A stretch of DNA of 64,000 nt from Hyaloscypha bicolor E (taxonomy: Eukaryota; Ascomycota; Leotiomycetes; Helotiales; Hyaloscyphaceae), in NCBI RefSeq assembly GCF_002865645.1, contig NW_020194560.1, positions 1,054,001-1,118,000 on the forward strand, in the 5' to 3' direction. The translations under genes were made by a program, and so were the position numbers. The notes beneath the pieces are model-generated. The model made no database searches. It was not told the DNA's origin and saw only the letters and a program-made list of their open reading frames with translations. Positions 10,613-21,541 of the stretch are shown in pieces (position 1 is the stretch's first letter; every line of letters begins with the position of its first letter).

Positions 10613-10819
10613 ATATGCAGCCAAATCCTCTATTCTTGCAGCAGATGCCGCGCGGTCACCCGTTCCGAATGGGAGACCACCTGCCCGGGCGGTGGTGGCT
10701 ATAAACGTGGAGTACGCTGTCCTTTCTACAGTAGCAGTCACGTCCTCGACCCAAATGCTCGTGACCACTGCAGCAAGTGTATCAATGTTGATGTGCCACT
10801 GAAAGGGGAGAGCGCATAG
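10613..10819 (+). pseudogene. Small cysteine-rich protein gene with lost start codon (ATG to ATA)
   Basis: A 68-codon frame runs from ATA at 10613 to TAG at 10817-10819. It reads CSQILYSCSRCRAVTR, then WETTCPGGGGYKRGVRCPF and DHCSKCINVDVPL: seven cysteines in CxxC-like pairs, as in short zinc-binding fungal proteins that begin MCSQI. The expected start, in a good context (CCACCATATGC), is ATA instead of ATG. ATG to ATA is a TG-to-TA change, exactly what RIP produces, and the codon is only 153 bp from the RIP-mutated transposon that also separates the gene from its TATA box at 7248. Function unknown; zinc binding is inferred from the cysteines. A non-AUG start or an upstream exon is the alternative. 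Confidence 0.55.
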
Positions 10820-12181
10820 AGGGGATGGAGTCGGCGAGGGAGGCAAAGGGGACTAGGAAGGATGCATTAAGCCTGAGACATGTTAGGTAGAGGAATGCAT
10901 ATACGCATAACTATACGATAGCAACCATAGTTTATGACAGAAGCCTTGGTTGTTGTTTAACGCGGCTTGCAGTAATTCAAAACAACAAAGAGACCCGGAC
11001 CATACGCAGAGAACTTAAGGGATGCCTTAACTGCTTCAAGCTTTTTCAAATTCCACTATTGGCGCTGCCAAACAAATCGAACGGTTATTCAAGAGGATGG
11101 TGAATGTACCCAATTCAAACTAACACAATAACCTTAACCAGAGAGCGCTATCTTGAAGAGTCAACTGACTCATACATCCATATGATATTGCTGTGAGGGG
11201 GTTTACCGAACTACTACAATTTCGCTTCAGATGCTCTCACAGTTGTGTATACATTAAAGCCTCCAAAGATGGTAGAGTGCAAGGGAACCTCACCCTGTGG
11301 TACCCAGGTAATCGAGGCTTCGAGCTTGTTCCCTAATGAAACAATGGCTCGTAAGGTAACAAACCACATGTGGGGGTTTCTAGATTCCTAACCCTCTCAT
11401 ATCTCGCTATCTAACCGGGGCCTCTTAAAGGGGGGTAGAGTCTTTCTATTATTACTTCGTAACAAAGTGAAAGATTACAAGGAAAACAAAAAATTGTTCG
11501 GTTTCTTGGAAGTCGTTATAATACTATATAAGGCCTTATAATTAAACCCCCTGAACAGCTGTCTTATTGCCTAATGGAAAATTAGCTACGTTTTATAGCA
11601 CTTGCGTTCGCAGTTATGGGTATATCTTCTCTATTTCAAGCTATTTACTTATTGGTATAAGGAACATTATAATCAAAAGTTCGAGGAATTAAAATCATCA
11701 GCCATAGCCCCACTCAATAAAGGAACCCCATATAGCAAAAGATTACCTGGGAGCGAGGCTTTGGCCCTAGTTATATGGGAAAGCATAACAAAAGTGCTGT
11801 CCAATAGAAGGCGAATTTTTGGTTCCTGATATTAGAAGTGAATTCCGACTCGCCTCCGAACAACGAATTTGGAGTCTCGAATAACTTCACGAAGTCCCAG
11901 AGAAATGAATCACGACGACATCTGATTTTGGAATTTTCAGTGTTCTATTATAACTACATACAATCAATGGTTCTCGAAAAGCCGGAAAGGTATCTACTAG
12001 CATACAACGCATTGCTTTTGATTTGGGGTATATCCTCCCCTCCTGCCATATTAGGAGGGAGGGAACGAAAATCATCATGAGACAAAGAAAAATCATCGAT
12101 CATCAACGCTAAAACTCCACCGCTATGCCACTCAAACATTTTAATTGTACCTAACGGCTCCCATCCAAGCATTGCCCCGTT
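10820..12181. other. Intergenic, no gene seen
   Basis: Downstream of the cysteine-rich relic and downstream of the large minus-strand gene. Short ORFs (11602-11829, 11838-12080) have no recognisable content; the second largely lies antisense to probable 3' UTR. A mildly A+T-rich patch lies at 11400-11580. Confidence 0.4.
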
Positions 12182-15100
12182 TTACTTCTTCTTCCCCTTC
12201 TTGCCACCAGCCTGGCCGGGAATGTCACCGAGGATATCGTCGAACGTCATGCCGGTATTCGTAGTTGCGCTCGCCGGTCTGCTGTCCATTCCACCTCCGC
12301 TGGGTATGCTCGAATTACGTCGTCCACCAGGACCAATCATCGGGCTACCACCTCGGCTTGTTGGTCTCGACCCACCTGAACTCGTGTACAAATCTTCGCC
12401 AAAATCCCTGTCACACTTCTCGAGGCCCAATGCGATACTCTGTCTCTTGCTCTGGCGATGATGGCGACTGTTGGTACGGCTTCGGGGTTGAGGGGTCGGG
12501 CTGGATGACTCCGAATGTTGACCGATGACGGGGCTTCTATTGAGAGGACGAGAACTTGCCCGTATTGCCATTCCATCTCCACTGAAGCTGCCAAAGACAG
12601 GAGGCGGGGAAAGCGGAGACAAGGGAGGTCCGGATGTCTGGGTTTGCGGGGTCTCGGTATCTGATCCAACCCACATCTCGGCCAATTGCCAGCAGTGGGA
12701 TCGCCGAAATATTGCTTCGACACCATGGTTGACCATATCGTCAGGTAAAAGAGAGTATCCACCGGTACCTTTGACTTCGTACAGGCTCATCTGAACACCG
12801 CGAGCAGCTTCATCAATCCAAGGGCTGGGGCCCAAAGGAGGCTTACACAGGAAGTATTCGACGTGCTTGGTGAAGTGAAGACCAGGTGCATCAACAATGA
12901 GGAGCGGCAGAGACTGAAGAACGGCGTAGAGGAAGATCCAGTACCCAATTCGCTGCTCAGCAAGTTCTTGAACGTTCTTGCCTTGCGACTCCTTCGTCTC
13001 AAACTCCTGGAACATATCCATAAACTTCTTACCAACTTCCGCGTCCAGGTTGTGGGACTTGGTCAAGATGAGGGTAGCTTCGTGGGACTTCAGCTTTCGA
13101 TTGTCAGCCTTGACTTGATCAGTTGGAGAGAGCTGTACATAGTTCGGTTCGATTGATGCAATCGTGGGAATGAGAGGGACGTCGAAGGGGATCGGTGGCT
13201 GAACTGGTGGAGTTGAAGCGTCAAACTCAGCGAGGAGCTTCCGAAGGACAGCTACAGAAGCAGAACCATTCGTTGCACCGAGATCCAAGGACGTACTGGA
13301 AGCTCTGGTTGTGAGGGACTTTCGATCGACCAAGTAATCGTAAAGACTCGCGAAATCGTCGTACAGACACTTCAAAACCAGTCTATTCAGACCACTCTCA
13401 TTGAAGTCGTTCTTCTTGCTCTTGGCTTTCGGTGGCCACTGCCCATGTAAATCAACGTAGTAGGATCGAACGACCTTGCGGAGCTTCTCATAATCGGACT
13501 TGCAGTTCTTGAAATTGATCGCCTTGGATTCCTCAAGCGAGGTGGAAGATGCGATGCCTGCGAACAATGACGGGAATTCAAAATTCTCGAGGCGTAGATT
13601 AACCGTCTGGAGGCGAGCCTTAAGCTGTCGTGAGGCATTGTCGAGCCGAGTTCGGGTAACGGTGGAAAGTTGGTTGAAGAGGGGGGACTTGATCTCTTGG
13701 ATCGCGTTCCATTTTCCAGCGGCATGAGTGAAAGCTTCATTATACAACTCAGCGCACTTCATTGCTTCTCCCAAGATAAGCCCCTCGAGGGTTGCTTCTC
13801 TGCTGTTTCTGACATCTGCCAACTGCTGTTCCTCCAAGTAGAAGAGAAAGCTGTTTTGAGCACATTCTCCATAAGATGTTCCATCGAAATTGGTATACTC
13901 GAACTTCTTGAGCATTGCCGCAATCGAGCAGAAGATGTGGAATTGGGACGGGTATGTGCGAGTTGCCACAAGAGGTTGACCGGTGAAGAACGCGAACAGA
14001 TTGCGAACATCGATCGTACTTTGAATATCACCTTGCCGCGGGCTGCGTTGTTGGCTTCGTGTCATCTCGTGCATGGGGAAGTAGAGGTGCTTTTCGCCAG
14101 AACCCAAGTCACCGAATGACTTGATCGATCCGACTGAGCTATCATAGATCGACCGTCCTTCCGAAAATGAGGTAGTGGGTGTGTATGGCGGGCTAGCGAC
14201 GCTTTGAACAGCGAGATTACGCGTAGCTTCCTCCAAGGACTTTGCGGACATACTCTCTCTACCATTGAAACCATTGCCCTGTGCCTCGCCATGTACATTA
14301 TCGCCGACAAGGACCTCCATCAACTGCCTCGAACTCAGGATAACGAGCGAATGAACTTTGAAGGACGGACCGCGCTCTTGACCTCGAGAGGACAGATATA
14401 CGTAAGTGTCTGCCGACTCGTCCCAGAGTTCGGGCACCTGGAGCGCGCGTTAGCATGCGGGGAAAGGAAGGCAGTCAGCAAACTCACTCTCTCGCCGCTC
14501 AGCAACCCGTTGATGTTATAGTCGATCTTGTGTTGTCCGGCGTTGATCCAAGCTGAAAACAAGTTCTCGCGCTCCTCCTGAGACGCTGTTTTGGATCGAG
14601 ATTTTCCTCCGGGCATCCAGCTCTTGCGTCGCAACTTTGAGATCGCCGTATGGCCACCCTCGCCCTCAGAATGATATGATACTGGACTGCTACTCGCAGG
14701 ACCAGAGACGACACGACCGTGGACGTTTTCGGATTGAACGACTTGTGGTGACAACAGCATGCCGTTCGTTGTTGGTAGGGCTGTTTCGGCAGCACGTAAG
14801 AACTCGTCTTCAGAAAGAGGCCGACCGTTGGGCTTCTGGAGTCGATTCGGAGGAGCAGCGACAGGCATGTTCGAAGATTCGGAGGTCAGATTAGGTACTG
14901 CTGGCGGAAGTCGCGCTGGAGCGTTCGTGGGAGGTGCTTCGAATTGCGCCGGGAGCTGTTTCCGTGGAACAGCCTTTCGTAGAACATCTTTTTGCAGCTT
15001 AGATTGGGTGCTGATGGAGGGAAGAAAGGAAGAGAGTCGACGGAGACGCGATGGTCTTGAAGGGGTGGAATCGGAGAGCATGTTGGCTTGTTGAAGGACT

Positions 15101-15216
15101 TCCTCTTTGTGCTCCTCTTCCCGTGTACCTTCCTCGACCTCGCTGACTGTTGAGAGAGACCGTTGTGGATTGAAGAAGGAGGAGACCTTGCGTCTGAGTG
15201 ACTTACGTTGCTCCAT
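12182..15216 (-). CDS. Large conserved fungal protein of unknown function (possibly DUF8004 family)
   Basis: CDS complement(join(12182..14437, 14488..15216)), 994 aa, one 50-bp intron with GTGAGT donor; the join gives GERVPELWDESADTYVYL. Layout: a basic, Ser-rich, probably disordered N terminus (residues 1-225, many SR/RRxS patches), a globular centre (about 225-650) with aromatic-rich blocks such as LFAFFTGQPLVATRTYPS, YLEEQQLADVRNSREAT and YEKLRKVVRSYYVDLHGQWPP, then a Pro/Ser/Arg-rich tail from about residue 830 and a lysine-rich end (GGKKGKKK). This architecture matches a widely conserved ascomycete protein that I associate, from memory and without certainty, with DUF8004. No catalytic motif, signal peptide or membrane segment is visible. 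The basic disordered ends suggest a phospho-regulated cytoplasmic or scaffolding protein, which is inference only. Confidence 0.85.
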
Positions 15217-17226
15217 ATTTGTAAGAGCTCTTCTATACCTCAGATCTTATAGATCGCCGTGTTGCGTGTGATGGTGGAGTTGGAAGGTGGAGTTGGAGGA
15301 GGGAGGGCGCGTTTGCAAGTTACGTGGCAGCGGCGTCGCTGACCCCTCCAGTGTTTGATCTAAAGGTGAAGGGGAAAGGAACCAGATATAAGAGCAGGCC
15401 AGTGCCGTGCGACACTCTCGGGCAGGAGTGGACAGATTGCGTTGAGAGCAAAGAAAGGTCGGGAGAAAGTGTCGGGGTAATGGGACTTTCGAGTGAGGGG
15501 GGTGTGCCAAACGAGTGTGGTGACTGCGATAACCGTACCCCGCGGAGTGCCTGGAGGAATGACTGCGAGCTGTACGATCAGAGCCAGAGGTAACGACTGG
15601 AAGAAGATGCAGACAGAAGGTTGCGGACGTGGACGTTGAGGTTTACGACCTTCGAGGGGGAGGGGAGGCAGCTTGTTTGCTAGGAATGTTGGCACCTGCA
15701 AGGATAGGACGTTTGCTATTCTGGTCCGCGGATGCTGTTAATGGCTCTTCCATGGGGTCTAGTGCAGGAACAAAGAGATTCGAACAGTTTCACAGACAGT
15801 CAAGAGGCTGCAGTCAATCACAGAGGGATGCTCCTTGGATACGGAGCTGTCACTTGTTTGCCTGACGTCGTCCTGTGGCTGAGACAGGGGTGCAATACCA
15901 CACACAGTACGAAGTACGCACGTTGGATGCGACTTGTCTGAGGGATTAACTGCTCGTTGCTTTGGCTGGCCTTTACAGCGTTCTAGTCGTAGTTTTCTAG
16001 CGCAATTGGCTCTATTCTGTTCTATTCTCGTTCTATTCTCGCTCTATTCTCGTTCTCAATTGCAGAGACTGTGACTGTGGGGTAACAGCGCACCACAGTC
16101 TTCGACCATGGCGTTCCCTGGTAACTGGAAACGTCATGGGCGTATCCACAGCGGCCCAGGGCCCTGCATACTTGTACTCATAGTAGTGCCCCCCACTGGC
16201 TGGGTATTACGCGGTGTCAGGACTCAGAACCCTCTCTGGCGCTCTGGTCGCCTGAAGCAGAACGCTATTGGTGGTCTTGGGGCGATCGACAGACCCGTGT
16301 GGAACACGCCACTCGGGCGGCACTGGGGATCGGATCATGCCGGCACCATGCAGTGGCATGAAGTGGCATGCACTGCCACGCATCCACATCCACGAATCCA
16401 CGAGTGCCACCACCACACCACCACACCACCACACCACCACCACTCCACCAGAACTTTCCCGCTCTCTCGCTCTAAATATCTCCTTTTCTCTTTCCCTCCT
16501 CCTTGCATTCCCCCTGGCCATCGGCCCTTTGCTAACTCCGAGCACCCACTCTGATGGGTTGTTTGCGCAAAGTTTCATCCGAGCATGGCCTCCATGCACA
16601 GGGCCTATTTTTAGCAGTGCTTGGCCAAGTACGGGGAAAGGGGCTTTTAATGGACCCGCCCAGCTCAGACATCTTCCATCTCCACCCACGGGCCACGGTC
16701 AAAAGTTCGGAGTTGGAGAGTCTCTTCATAGTACCAACTTTGGCACCCAGAGTCTCATGAATAATACACGTATGCTGACCCAGGGCCCAGTCATCCGATT
16801 CTGAGCCCCAGATCTAGACCGGCTCGAGCCTAGCTTCCAAACTACTCCGTGTTCTTCTCCGGACATCAACCCGGAAGCACTCCCTCCCATTGGGCCGTTA
16901 TGGCTCAACTTCCGCACAGTCAGCCAGTCGCACGGCTTATCGCTCTGTTTGAAGCTTTCTGATGCCAGGTACTGCAGCCAGAGAACGCATATTTCTCCAA
17001 GTCGATTGGTTTGAAGGAAAAGCGTGCATGCTGACTGCCGGAGCTAGAGCAGGCTTACCGGCAAAATGCCGCATCGTCACATTGTACAGTTACATTTGTG
17101 TGAATGCGGATGCAATGGGTTGCTTCTTCCTTTTATTTCTGTCTCCCCACATTTTGAATGTGTGCTATTCGAATCATCTCGACTCTGCTTGCGAAGTTTG
17201 ATCATTATCTCGAGCCTTAGGAAATA
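15217..17226. other. Shared upstream region between two divergent genes
   Basis: Two kilobases between the divergent starts at 15216 (-) and 17227 (+), likely holding both promoters and 5' UTRs. It contains an 11-bp tandem repeat (16011-16056) and a CCA/CCACCA-rich simple repeat (about 16408-16450). ORFs here overlap one another on both strands and show no domain, so I reject them as genes. Confidence 0.45.
16011..16056 (+). repeat. 11-bp tandem repeat, CTATTCTCGTT unit, about 4 copies
   Basis: Four consecutive near-identical copies of a pyrimidine-rich unit, differing by single C/G/T changes. It lies about 1.2 kb upstream of the MFS gene. Confidence 0.7.
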
Positions 17227-18971
17227 ATGGGTTGCTTCTCAAAGTTTGAGAAGAAAGTATGTCCAACTGACGAAGACTCGGCTGCGGCAGAAACTGCAGC
17301 ACCCCTCGGAACGGGAAAACGCGAGCCTGGAGATGAAGGTGGTATTGAAACTACACGTCACGGGAATGAGCCCCACGTGACTCCAGAAATGGAAAAGAGG
17401 CTTCTGAGAAAGTTGGACAGGAGACTGATTCCTCATATCATGTTTCTATGTATGCGTACCCTTTCTCTTATGGAAACTTCCTCGCTAACTTCTTCAGACA
17501 TGCTCTCATATTTGGACCGCTCCAATATTGGGTAAGGTCTCTCACCATCCCGCCCTTTCTTGAACCAACTCTTTCCCAGCAACGCCAAAATCGCAGGCAT
17601 GCAGAAACAACTCCATCTCTCCTCCCCAGACTACCAATGGCTCCTTACCATTTTCTACATCGCCTACATCTTCTTCGAGTGGCTCATTCTGATGTGGAAA
17701 GTCGTCCCACCACATATCTGGTCCGCAATCTGCGTCACGGGTTTCGGCATCGTCGCAACCCTTCAATCAGCAACCTACTCCTTCACCGGCATGATGATCG
17801 CCCGTTTCTTCCTGGGGATGTTCGAAGCTGGATTCGGTCCTGCCTTCCCCCTTTACCTCTCCTACTTCTACCTCCGCCATGAAATCGGCCTCAGACTTGG
17901 ATTCATCATCTCGGCTGCACCGCTCGCTACTTGTTTCGCGGGTGCTCTAGCTTATGGCATAACAAGCGGCGATGGATCAAAGATTGCGAACTGGAGACTC
18001 CTCTTCCTCGTCGAAGGGTTCCCCTCAATTGTTGCCGGAGTCATAACCTTCTTCACCCTCCCCGACAGCCCCAGTGCAGCCACATTCCTCAACCATGAAG
18101 ACCAGCTGGTAGCTCGCGCTCGAGGAATCCGGCAAGTAGGCTCTCAATCAGATCACCGCATCGGCGAAATCATATGGGCAGACGTCCTCGCCGCTCTTCT
18201 TGACCTCAAGAACTACTTCACTGCACTAATGTACTTCTCATGCAACGTCTCCTTCTCCTCCCTCCCGGTCTTCCTCCCCACCATCCTAACAGAAATGGGC
18301 TTCTCCCCAATCCACTCCCAGGGCCTCTCCGCACCCCCCTACTTTCTCGCCTTCGTCGTCGTCATAGCATCAACCTACATCGCCGACCGCACACAGCAGC
18401 GCGCCCTCGTCATCTTCGCCCTTTCTCTCATCGGCGCTGTCGGGTACATCCTCCTCGCTGCCACCTCTTCAACAGGACCAATATACATGGGCGTCTTTCT
18501 TGCTGCGAGTGGGATATTTGCCGCGATCACTAATATTCTTCCTTGGGTTGCGAACAATGCGAGTAGTGATACGAGACGGGGTGCTGGATTGGGGATTTTG
18601 GGACTGGTGGGTCAGTGTGGGCCGTTGCTGGGCACAAGGGTGTATCCTGCGAAGGATGCGCCGTGTTATAGGTTGGGGATGTGGTGTTGTGCGGGGTTCA
18701 TGTTATTCAATGCCTTGCTTGCGGTGGGACTGAGAGGGTTGCTTACGTGGGAGAATCGGCAGCTTGATAAGAAGTACGTATTTCTTAGAGCTACTTCTCC
18801 GGTACTAAATGGCGAGTGTGGGGATGGGAGATTAGAGTTTTTGGGAGTGATGTTAACTGAATTCATAGGTATGGTCCCGTGGCCAGGATCTCTGGGGATG
18901 GTAAGGTGGAAGGAGGACCTGCTGGTTTTGGGGATGAGATTGAGGGGCCAAGGTTCAGATACGTGTTATGA
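17227..18971 (+). CDS. MFS transporter, anion:cation symporter (ACS/allantoate permease) family
   Basis: CDS join(17227..17449, 17498..17531, 17580..18773, 18869..18971), 517 aa, usual size for the family. Exon 2 is only 34 nt. The first exon encodes a hydrophilic cytosolic N terminus ending in KLDRRLIPHIMF; TM1 follows across two introns (MLSYLDRSNIGNAKIAGM, the classic LDRxNIGNA block of fungal ACS carriers). About 12 hydrophobic segments follow, with an MFS signature-like stretch (RFFLGMFEAGFGPAFPLY, TM4) and DSPSAATFL before the central loop. The last exon gives the typical short tail ending RFRYVL. These plasma-membrane carriers move organic anions (allantoate, nicotinate, pantothenate, sugar acids and others); the substrate here cannot be read from sequence. 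A secreted glucuronoyl esterase lies 800 bp downstream on the same strand. Confidence 0.9.
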
Positions 18972-19770
18972 TGTGGTCGATGGTGTACAGAGCAAGCCGG
19001 AATGGTCAAAGAGCTGTCCAGCTTATTTTAGGAAAGAGGTTGTAAGTGTACAATTCTTGACTCAAGCCGGACAACAAACCTTCCGTTTTATCCCCAGCAC
19101 TTCAATATTATTTGCGCGAGAGGGGAGATACACAAATGACTGTTGATGGTGGCATGCCAGGTACTGACCGAGCAGCTGCTTCGAGACAGCAAACAATATT
19201 GGCAGAGACGCGCCATGTTCTGTCAGGACCCCGAGATGTACATGAGGCGTGGAGCTGGAGAAGAGGAATATGAGTCCAAGCCGGAAGAAAGGAATATGGA
19301 TGCATTCCCGAACTTCAGATGTTCGAAACCGATGTCTGGGAAAGGGGTCAGCCGCACCCGAATCGAATCAAGCCCACCCGAAGCGGCAGAATATTCAGCC
19401 TGATGGGCAGCTGCCGGCTCAACGTCTGATGTCCACTCAATCCAGTCTCTGGGGGTCTTTCTGGGGTAATGCATGTAATATATCCTCGCGTCAAGCCCCT
19501 GGTCCCCTCGATTCTCATTCGCTCTCCTGAAATTTTGAACTTATCAGCTGGTAAAGTACGTGTGGAAGTACAGATTTTCCGACCCGCCGTTTAATATCTG
19601 ATCCTTAGCGGATACGTCTTTCTTCTAGGAATGGGGAGGAAGAATAGAAATTGTGCCCACGCCAGCCGCCGGCCGAAGGTCCATTATGCTGTTTAAGACG
19701 GCACCCACACCTTCATCCACTATTCAGGGAGACTTCTTCAACGTTCTTATAAGCTTGAAGATAGACAAAA
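18972..19770. other. Intergenic between MFS transporter and glucuronoyl esterase
   Basis: Likely 3' UTR of the transporter plus the esterase promoter. TTATAA (19747-19752) lies only about 20 bp before the ATG, too close for a normal TATA element. No ORF is supported. Confidence 0.4.
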
Positions 19771-20991
19771 ATGGCTTTCACGATAAAATCCTTGTCTTCG
19801 ATCTTATTGTTGGCCATCCCAGTGCTCGCCAATCTGGCTCTGAATATGGAGAAGCGTCAGAGCCCGGTTTCCGCCACGGAGTTCGTTGATGTGAGATGTG
19901 GCCTCCCATCAGGCTACAGTTTCACAAGCGACCCGAAGCTCCCTGATCCTTTCACTTTCGCTAACGGCACCAAAGTGAAGAGCAAGGCAGACTGGCCCTG
20001 CCGCCGACAAGAGATCAACGACCCCTTCCAGAAGTATGAACTGGGAACCAAGCCGATACCGAAGGCGGGGGCTGTGGCGGGAAGCTTTTCAGCTGGAAAA
20101 CTATCCGTCACTGTCACTGAAGGTGGGAAATCCATCACCTTCTCTGCAATAATCAAGGCGCCAACCGGCGGAACTGCTCCATACCCAGCAATCATTGGTA
20201 TCGGAGGAGTCAGCATCCCCATCCCAGCAGGCGTCGGAAGCATCACCTTTGGCAACGACGAGATGGCCGCACAGCAGAACAGCGCTTCCCATGGCAAGGG
20301 GAAATTCTTCGACCTGTATGGCAGCTCCATGAACACCGGCGCCACCACCGGCTGGGCATGGGGTGTGTCCCGCCTCATCGACGCGTTGGAGAGCACAGCA
20401 GGCCACAATATCGACCCCAAGCGTCTTGGGGTCTCGGGTTGCTCGCGGAACGGAAAGGGAGCCTTCATCGTTGGCGCCCTCGATCAGCGCATCGCGCTCA
20501 CCATCCCGCAAGAGTCCGGGTCTGGAAGAGCAGCATGCTGGCGTATCTCTGACAATGAAAAGGCGGCCGGGAAGAACATTCAAACCGCTGGGGAAATTAT
20601 CAGCGAGAATGCGTGGTTCGGAACCCCGTTCAACACCTACGCAAAGGTAACCAGCACCCTGCCCTTGGACCACCACATGCTGACTGGTCTTGTGTATCCC
20701 CGTGGGTTGTTTGTAATTGAAAACGACATTGACTGGCTTGGTCCTGTCAGCATGACCGCTTGCCAGGAGATTGGACAGCTAATCTATAGTGCAAATGGCG
20801 CCACGGGCAACTTTGGTTTCTCGGGCCATTCTCATTGTGCGTTCCCGAGTTCGCAGTCTACGGATTTGAACGCGTATATCACGCATTTCTTGATTAATGG
20901 AGGGACAGGGGATATCAAGCAAGTGCAGACGAGCAGTGCGAAGGCTACACTGAGCACATACTACTCCTGGGCTGTCCCAAGCTTGGCATAA
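19771..20991 (+). CDS. Secreted 4-O-methyl-glucuronoyl methylesterase, CE15 (Cip2-like, no CBM)
   Basis: Single exon, 406 aa. Hydrophobic signal peptide (residues 1-about 20, ending VLA) followed by a short pro-segment with a Kex2-like KR at 28-29. The CE15 alpha/beta-hydrolase fold is clear: nucleophile in GCSRNGKG (Ser225), acid in PQESGSG (Glu248, 23 residues after the serine as in Trichoderma Cip2), and His in GHSHCAFP (probably His355). Upstream YPAIIGIGG and NTGATTGWAWG are characteristic family blocks. The enzyme cuts the ester linking glucuronic acid side chains of xylan to lignin alcohols, outside the cell. There is no N-terminal CBM1 or linker, so it is the single-domain form. The tandem transporter upstream may handle a related acid, which is inference. 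Family call very firm. Confidence 0.97.
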   Translation: MAFTIKSLSSILLLAIPVLANLALNMEKRQSPVSATEFVDVRCGLPSGYSFTSDPKLPDPFTFANGTKVKSKADWPCRRQEINDPFQKYELGTKPIPKAGAVAGSFSAGKLSVTVTEGGKSITFSAIIKAPTGGTAPYPAIIGIGGVSIPIPAGVGSITFGNDEMAAQQNSASHGKGKFFDLYGSSMNTGATTGWAWGVSRLIDALESTAGHNIDPKRLGVSGCSRNGKGAFIVGALDQRIALTIPQESGSGRAACWRISDNEKAAGKNIQTAGEIISENAWFGTPFNTYAKVTSTLPLDHHMLTGLVYPRGLFVIENDIDWLGPVSMTACQEIGQLIYSANGATGNFGFSGHSHCAFPSSQSTDLNAYITHFLINGGTGDIKQVQTSSAKATLSTYYSWAVPSLA

Positions 20992-21541
20992 GCTGCGCTT
21001 GGGCGTATTACTGATTTTCTTTGCTTGAAGATTCAGTTGGTAAAAATGAGTAGGAAGAAAACGGCCTTGTACAGAGGAGAGGATGGACTGATGGGAAGTC
21101 TGTGTGAATAACTTTGCTGCAGCACTTGCTCGATAAATGGAGCCAGCGGAAGGAGATGCGTACATAACCACAAGGACTAACTTCTGAGACTTCCAAAAAT
21201 GACAGAAATAAGATGCAAGAAAACGCCGAAGTTGTGGCTCTTAGTCCCTCCTTCAATCGTGTTTTCCGATTCAATACTTATTGGAAGGGAGTGAACAACG
21301 CTTTCTTGGATGTTTTGGCGGGTGAGTTGACTAGTTCGTGAGCATCAGCAAGCGTTCGGAGTTATTTCTAGGACATCTCCGAACAGTGGAAAAACTATAT
21401 TTACATTTTGTTACCCATGCTGAAGAAACTCAGTAAGGTATGCAATGGTTTGGCGAAACACAACCCAATTCCCGTGCAACCGAAAAGAAGAACAGGCCAA
21501 TACATCAATTTTACAAGACCACCCCTCGTCAAAGAAGCATC
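20992..21541. other. Convergent 3' region
   Basis: Between the converging esterase and Pil1 genes; should contain both 3' UTRs. No ORF of note. Confidence 0.4.

Noticed and set aside
10430..10846. 138-aa minus-strand ORF overlapping the transposon's right end
   Set aside because: It is antisense to the cysteine-rich frame and runs into the TIR; its composition is that of a shadow.
16108..16804. Several overlapping ORFs of 148-178 aa upstream of the MFS gene
   Set aside because: Open on both strands through a CCA simple repeat, with no recognisable protein content.
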